Shown here one piece after another: positions 63,700 to 64,000 of a stretch of 64,000 nt of DNA (the stretch's first letter is position 1; each line of letters starts with the position of its first letter). A program made the position numbers and the translations under genes. Below the pieces are notes generated by a model. That model had not been told where the DNA came from. It was given only the letters and a program-made list of their open reading frames with translations, and ran no database searches. This DNA comes from Sorlinia euscelidii (GTDB lineage Bacteria; Pseudomonadota; Alphaproteobacteria; Acetobacterales; Acetobacteraceae), in assembly GCF_036452155.1 (NCBI RefSeq), contig NZ_JAWJZY010000003.1; one strand, given 5' to 3'.

Positions 63700-64000
63700 T
63701 CACTCAAAGACATGCGTTTCAAAAGCCTCTTCCCATGAGCCCGTGGTGGAAGCGCGGGAATATTCCGTCGCACGATTTTCAAAGAAATTAGCGTGCTCCA
63801 CCGCATTCAGCATGTCATCAAGCCAGGGTAGAGGGTTTTCCTCGATATTATAGATGACGTCCAGGCCGAGCTGGGTCAGACGGCGGTCCGCGATATAACG
63901 GATATAGCGCTTCACCTGGTCTGCATCGAGCCCTTCCACCGCGCCCATTTCAAAAGCGAGGTCGATAAAGGCATCTTCATGCGAGACGGTGGTCTGACAG
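63700..64000 (-). CDS. nrdB: Ribonucleotide reductase beta subunit (5' part outside window)
   Basis: The frame is open to the right edge, so only the C-terminal ~100 residues are visible. AFEMGAVEGLDADQVKRYIRYIADRRL, then NIEENPLPWLDDML, and VEHANFFENRATEYS are typical of class Ia NrdB. The C-terminal tail, WEEAFETHVFE, would dock into the large subunit. It makes the tyrosyl radical for dNTP synthesis with NrdA. Confidence 0.92.
   Translation of the reverse strand, partial: CQTTVSHEDAFIDLAFEMGAVEGLDADQVKRYIRYIADRRLTQLGLDVIYNIEENPLPWLDDMLNAVEHANFFENRATEYSRASTTGSWEEAFETHVFE

Noticed and set aside
1..64000. CRISPR array, prophage, insertion sequence, toxin-antitoxin or defence island
   Set aside because: No spaced direct repeats, transposase, integrase or paired toxin genes were found; nearly all of the window is metabolic or housekeeping genes.

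Overview
The window is a gene-dense bacterial chromosome segment. Short gaps, ATGA/TGATG overlaps and frequent GTG/TTG starts are typical. Gene content points to an alphaproteobacterium of the acetic acid bacteria (Acetobacteraceae). The supporting genes are a fructose/sorbitol-dehydrogenase-type small subunit with its cytochrome c, a cyoABCD quinol oxidase, a GMC/gluconate-dehydrogenase-subunit-3 cluster, a YdiJ-type hydroxyacid dehydrogenase and a dsbA-smc pair. The genus cannot be fixed from the sequence alone. No insertion sequence, prophage, CRISPR array or rRNA operon was seen.

Left part (1-13.4 kb): sugar, polyol and acid oxidation. It starts with a cytochrome c subunit (cut by the window edge) and a frameshifted small subunit of a periplasmic flavin dehydrogenase. 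A sugar-porter MFS gene, a frameshifted Gfo/Idh oxidoreductase and an RbtT/CsbX-type polyol MFS transporter follow. Next is a co-directional run: a pyruvate-oxidase-like ThDP enzyme, a two-repeat membrane protein, a gluconate-dehydrogenase-subunit-3 protein, a GMC flavoprotein, an FMN hydroxyacid dehydrogenase and an SDR. A palindrome-rich intergenic region at about 2.9-3.0 kb probably holds operators.

13.4-25.4 kb: a YdiJ-like FAD/Fe-S dehydrogenase, a frameshifted surE, a YbaL-type K+/H+ antiporter, the cyoABCD quinol oxidase operon, a tRNA-Gln(CTG), rlmE and a ROK fructokinase.

25.4-38.8 kb: housekeeping. This holds a TusA-like protein, xseB-ispA-dxs-tlyA (isoprenoid precursors plus an rRNA methylase), rlmN, argG, two lipoproteins (FKBP and cytochrome c), trpS, yjbQ, a secreted RNase T2, a bestrophin-like channel, carD, an SDR and a lone receiver domain.

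38.8-64 kb: a P-loop kinase, tamA-tamB (tamB frameshifted), plsC, miaB-phoH-ybeY-corC (RNA processing and membrane), a dsbA-like gene, a very long smc, a frameshifted metallophosphoesterase, chorismate mutase, a SixA-like phosphatase, gltA, pyrE, murI, a long-chain polyprenyl diphosphate synthase, a TrmN6-like methylase and the C-terminal end of nrdB.

The most striking window-wide signal is that five genes each lack exactly one base, in or beside a short homopolymer, and each is otherwise an intact family member. This looks more like systematic indel error in the assembly than biology, but recent decay is possible. I found no clear undescribed defence or mobile system. The least explained element is the 8.06-9.02 kb membrane protein in the oxidative cluster.
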